Source: Zobellia barbeyronii
GTDB taxonomy: Bacteria; Bacteroidota; Bacteroidia; Flavobacteriales; Flavobacteriaceae
Assembly: GCF_018603515.1 (NCBI RefSeq)
Contig: NZ_JACATN010000006.1
Coordinates: 1 to 64,000 of the forward strand
DNA: 64,000 bases
Direction: 5' to 3'
In this document: positions 61,853 to 64,000 of the stretch, in pieces
How the letters are laid out: the number at the start of each line of letters is the position of its first letter
How positions within the stretch are numbered: the stretch's first letter is position 1
Made by a program: the position numbers and the translations under genes
The notes under the pieces: model-generated
Told to the model about the DNA's origin: nothing
The model's database searches: none
Seen by the model: only the letters and a program-made list of their open reading frames with translations

Positions 61853-63031
61853 ATGAAAATATTACGGTCTATAATGCTAATCTTAATAGTTGTTCTTCAC
61901 TCTTGTAAAGGGCAAAATAATCAAGAAGAAAAACCACTTACTGGCTTTAATAAGGTAGAAATAGTTCTAGACAATGAGTTTGTAACTAAAGATACCATTA
62001 CCCAAAAAGGAACAAGCTTTTTAAATGCTTCAACCAACCAAGATGTTTCTGTTTTACATCATATAGAAGAAACAGGGTTTCATATGTATAATGGTTTAGC
62101 TTTCAAAAACAAGGATATTGGTGTACTAGTTGGTGGCGCAGGATTAATAACAAGAATTACCAAAGATGGTGGTAAAACTTGGTTAGAAAATCGTTTTTCT
62201 AGATTCGGTAATCCGTTTTATTCTGCAGCATTTTCAGGTGACAACATCTTTGTTATAGGTGATAGTGAATATATTTTTACTTCACCAGATTTAGGAGAAA
62301 GCTGGAGTGTTTTCAACACGAAAGACCTCTATGAAAAAAGAGGTTATTTCTTTAACAAATATTACAAAATACGCTTTGTTAACGAGCAAGTTGGTTTTAT
62401 TACCGGTTATGGTTACATCAATGGAGAAGAAGAAAGTTTTGCTGTTATTCTAAAAACCGTAGATGCAGGTAAAACTTGGACTACTATTGAATACAAAGGC
62501 TTAGAAAAAGAAACAGAAGGAATTTCAGACTTTGTGGCCTTTTCAGAAAAGGAAATCATCGTAGTTACTTTTTCTGGTAGAAGTTATAAAAGTAGCGATG
62601 GCGGCATTAATTGGAAACTACTTTTTGAGACAGACAGTGAAGATTTTGTAAACCTCAACTCTATTGCATTCTTAAACCAAAACATTGGCTTAATAGGCGG
62701 TCTAGGAGGCGATTTATTCTATACAAATAATGGTGGAAAAGATTGGCGTAAAATTGACATGCCGCAAGACGGCGACGGATATAAAGCTAACATTTCTGAT
62801 ATTCTTTTTACCCAAAAATCTGCCCTAATTACTACAAGTATATCTTCAGATTATTACAGAGATACTTTTGTTTACGAACTCAATATTGATGGAACTAATA
62901 TAAGACCCTTCTTGACTTCAGAAAATGAAGAGGTATTATTTACAGGTGAGTCATATGGAATTCAGGCTATTGCTGATGAAGTACTTATTTTAGATAGAGA
63001 TAATTTGTATAAAACAGCAATAAACAATTAA
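61853..63031 (+). CDS. YCF48/BNR-type beta-propeller lipoprotein
   Basis: This encodes 392 residues. The signal peptide has a lipobox (VLHSC). At least five blades carry the Asp-box-like pattern: 'TKDGGKTWLENRF', 'SPDLGESWSVF', 'TVDAGKTWTTIEY', 'SSDGGINWKLLF' and 'TNNGGKDWRKIDM'. This is the YCF48/BNR repeat class, often found as surface or periplasmic propellers without enzyme activity. It is the third gene of the run; the next starts five bases after its stop. Confidence 0.82.
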   Translation: MKILRSIMLILIVVLHSCKGQNNQEEKPLTGFNKVEIVLDNEFVTKDTITQKGTSFLNASTNQDVSVLHHIEETGFHMYNGLAFKNKDIGVLVGGAGLITRITKDGGKTWLENRFSRFGNPFYSAAFSGDNIFVIGDSEYIFTSPDLGESWSVFNTKDLYEKRGYFFNKYYKIRFVNEQVGFITGYGYINGEEESFAVILKTVDAGKTWTTIEYKGLEKETEGISDFVAFSEKEIIVVTFSGRSYKSSDGGINWKLLFETDSEDFVNLNSIAFLNQNIGLIGGLGGDLFYTNNGGKDWRKIDMPQDGDGYKANISDILFTQKSALITTSISSDYYRDTFVYELNIDGTNIRPFLTSENEEVLFTGESYGIQAIADEVLILDRDNLYKTAINN

Positions 63032-63036
63032 GTAAA

Positions 63037-64000
63037 ATGATATTTAAACTAAAAGATATATCATGTAAATTTTTGACAGCCTGTTTTATAGGTGCTTTTT
63101 TTGGTGCTACTAGTTCCATTAATGCTACACCTAAGCCTTCTGAAAACAATCTTAATAGTTTATTAGAAACCATAACCCCAAGCACCCAATTACTTTGGTA
63201 TTCTGGATTTATAGGGGATTACCCGATAAAACTTATGCTAAAAAGGACTCATAATAGAGATGCTTCAGATAGTAGAATCACTGATATTGCTTACGCGTAT
63301 GACAGTCGAAAAGAGTGGATATTTTTAGAGGAACAGTACCAGTTTAAGTCTAATTCCTTTGGCGGTGAAGTAAAAAATGACGGAATCTATGCTAAGGAAA
63401 AATCAGAAGGAAATATAACAGGAAGTTGGAAGGTGCCTTTTAAAATTAATGAAACATTAAATGGTTTATGGTATGATAAGAATGGAAAACCCTTAACGGT
63501 TAAGTTAACACCAATGTACCATAACGTGCCAAGTGGCTATGTTAGGTTTGACTACTACTCAGACCTAGAACCTACCGAAATTACAAAAGGTAATGACGGA
63601 TTAGTCATAGAAATAAAGCGGGATGCCAGGTTATTAAAACAAACAATTTATCTTGATCCTTATAAAGAGGATTTGTATGATACTGTTTATGTAGATTTTA
63701 ACTATGACGGTTATTTAGATTTAGTTTTTGGTAATATCCTTTTTTTATATAATCTTAAGACCGACATATATGAAAAAAGCAAGGCATCTGATAGAGATGA
63801 GTTTCCTGAACTAGATGAACTTTATAATTACGATAGTTACGCCAAGAGTTTTACGGTTCGTGACCTTAGAACTATGACTACGTACATATCTGAAAAGGGA
63901 AAAATATCACCCCATGTTTCAAACTCTTATTTTCATAATGATGACGGAGAAAAAGTCTCATTAGATGAAAAATATGTTAACAGTAAATGGGAAATTTTAA
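63037..64000 (+). CDS. Partial secreted protein with VCBS-like motif
   Basis: The frame opens at ATG 63037 and stays open for 321 codons to the window end; the stop lies beyond. An N-terminal hydrophobic segment ('LTACFIGAFFGATSSINA') acts as a signal peptide. A VCBS/FG-GAP-like motif 'VDFNYDGYLDLVFGN' lies near 225-240. The family is otherwise unknown. It begins five bases after the YCF48-like gene and is the last visible member of the secreted-protein run. Confidence 0.7.
   Translation, partial: MIFKLKDISCKFLTACFIGAFFGATSSINATPKPSENNLNSLLETITPSTQLLWYSGFIGDYPIKLMLKRTHNRDASDSRITDIAYAYDSRKEWIFLEEQYQFKSNSFGGEVKNDGIYAKEKSEGNITGSWKVPFKINETLNGLWYDKNGKPLTVKLTPMYHNVPSGYVRFDYYSDLEPTEITKGNDGLVIEIKRDARLLKQTIYLDPYKEDLYDTVYVDFNYDGYLDLVFGNILFLYNLKTDIYEKSKASDRDEFPELDELYNYDSYAKSFTVRDLRTMTTYISEKGKISPHVSNSYFHNDDGEKVSLDEKYVNSKWEIL

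Overview
The window reads as chromosomal DNA of a marine member of the Flavobacteriaceae (Bacteroidota). Supporting signs are type IX secretion (T9SS) sorting domains on giant secreted proteins, many lipoproteins, SprB-like repeats, a three-gene type B succinate dehydrogenase, -7 boxes of the TAnnTTTG type, and low GC. A GH16 glycanase and a 2-keto-3-deoxygluconate kinase fit a polysaccharide-degrading marine species. I cannot name the genus from the sequence alone. No tRNA, rRNA, CRISPR array, transposase or integrase gene was found.

Layout. 1-1.7 kb: a cassette-like array of small plus-strand genes of unknown function, separated by structured repeats. 1.8-6 kb: two radical SAM genes. 6.1-9.5 kb (minus): sdhCAB. 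9.9-10.4 kb: dps. 10.6-20.4 kb (minus): a GH16 lipoprotein, an Fn3-type lipoprotein and a 2590-residue T9SS cargo. 20.6-26 kb (plus): a second cassette-like block with the same spacer repeat, carrying an alpha/beta-hydrolase lipoprotein, a Crp-type regulator, a HbpS-like protein, a propeller-Dabb fusion and a thioredoxin lipoprotein. 26-29 kb (minus): kdgK, two TerB-like genes and an outer-membrane barrel. 29.3-35.7 kb (minus): a PQQ-type propeller lipoprotein, a second Fn3-type lipoprotein, a T9SS M4 peptidase and a small lipoprotein. 35.9-44.1 kb (plus): a TPR histidine kinase with NarL-type regulator, and a CheB-CheR-PAS-kinase hybrid between two twin receiver proteins. 44-56.7 kb: mostly housekeeping (FUSC membrane protein, DUF294/CBS protein with exonuclease, purC, phoH, SAM hydroxide adenosyltransferase, dnaN, mnmE). 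56.7-64 kb: a TIR-repeat-TM-DUF1566 protein facing a run of four secreted-protein genes, the last cut by the window end.

How it may fit together. Two secretion modules share one plan: a giant T9SS cargo with a related C-terminal region, followed at once by a two-domain Fn3-type lipoprotein, suggesting a cargo/partner pair. The second module is divergent from a two-component system and shares a compound palindromic element with the outer-membrane barrel gene, suggesting a small envelope regulon. The most unusual feature is the repeat that separates the plus-strand cassettes. Its best copies fold into nested hairpins resembling integron attC sites, but no integrase lies in the window.
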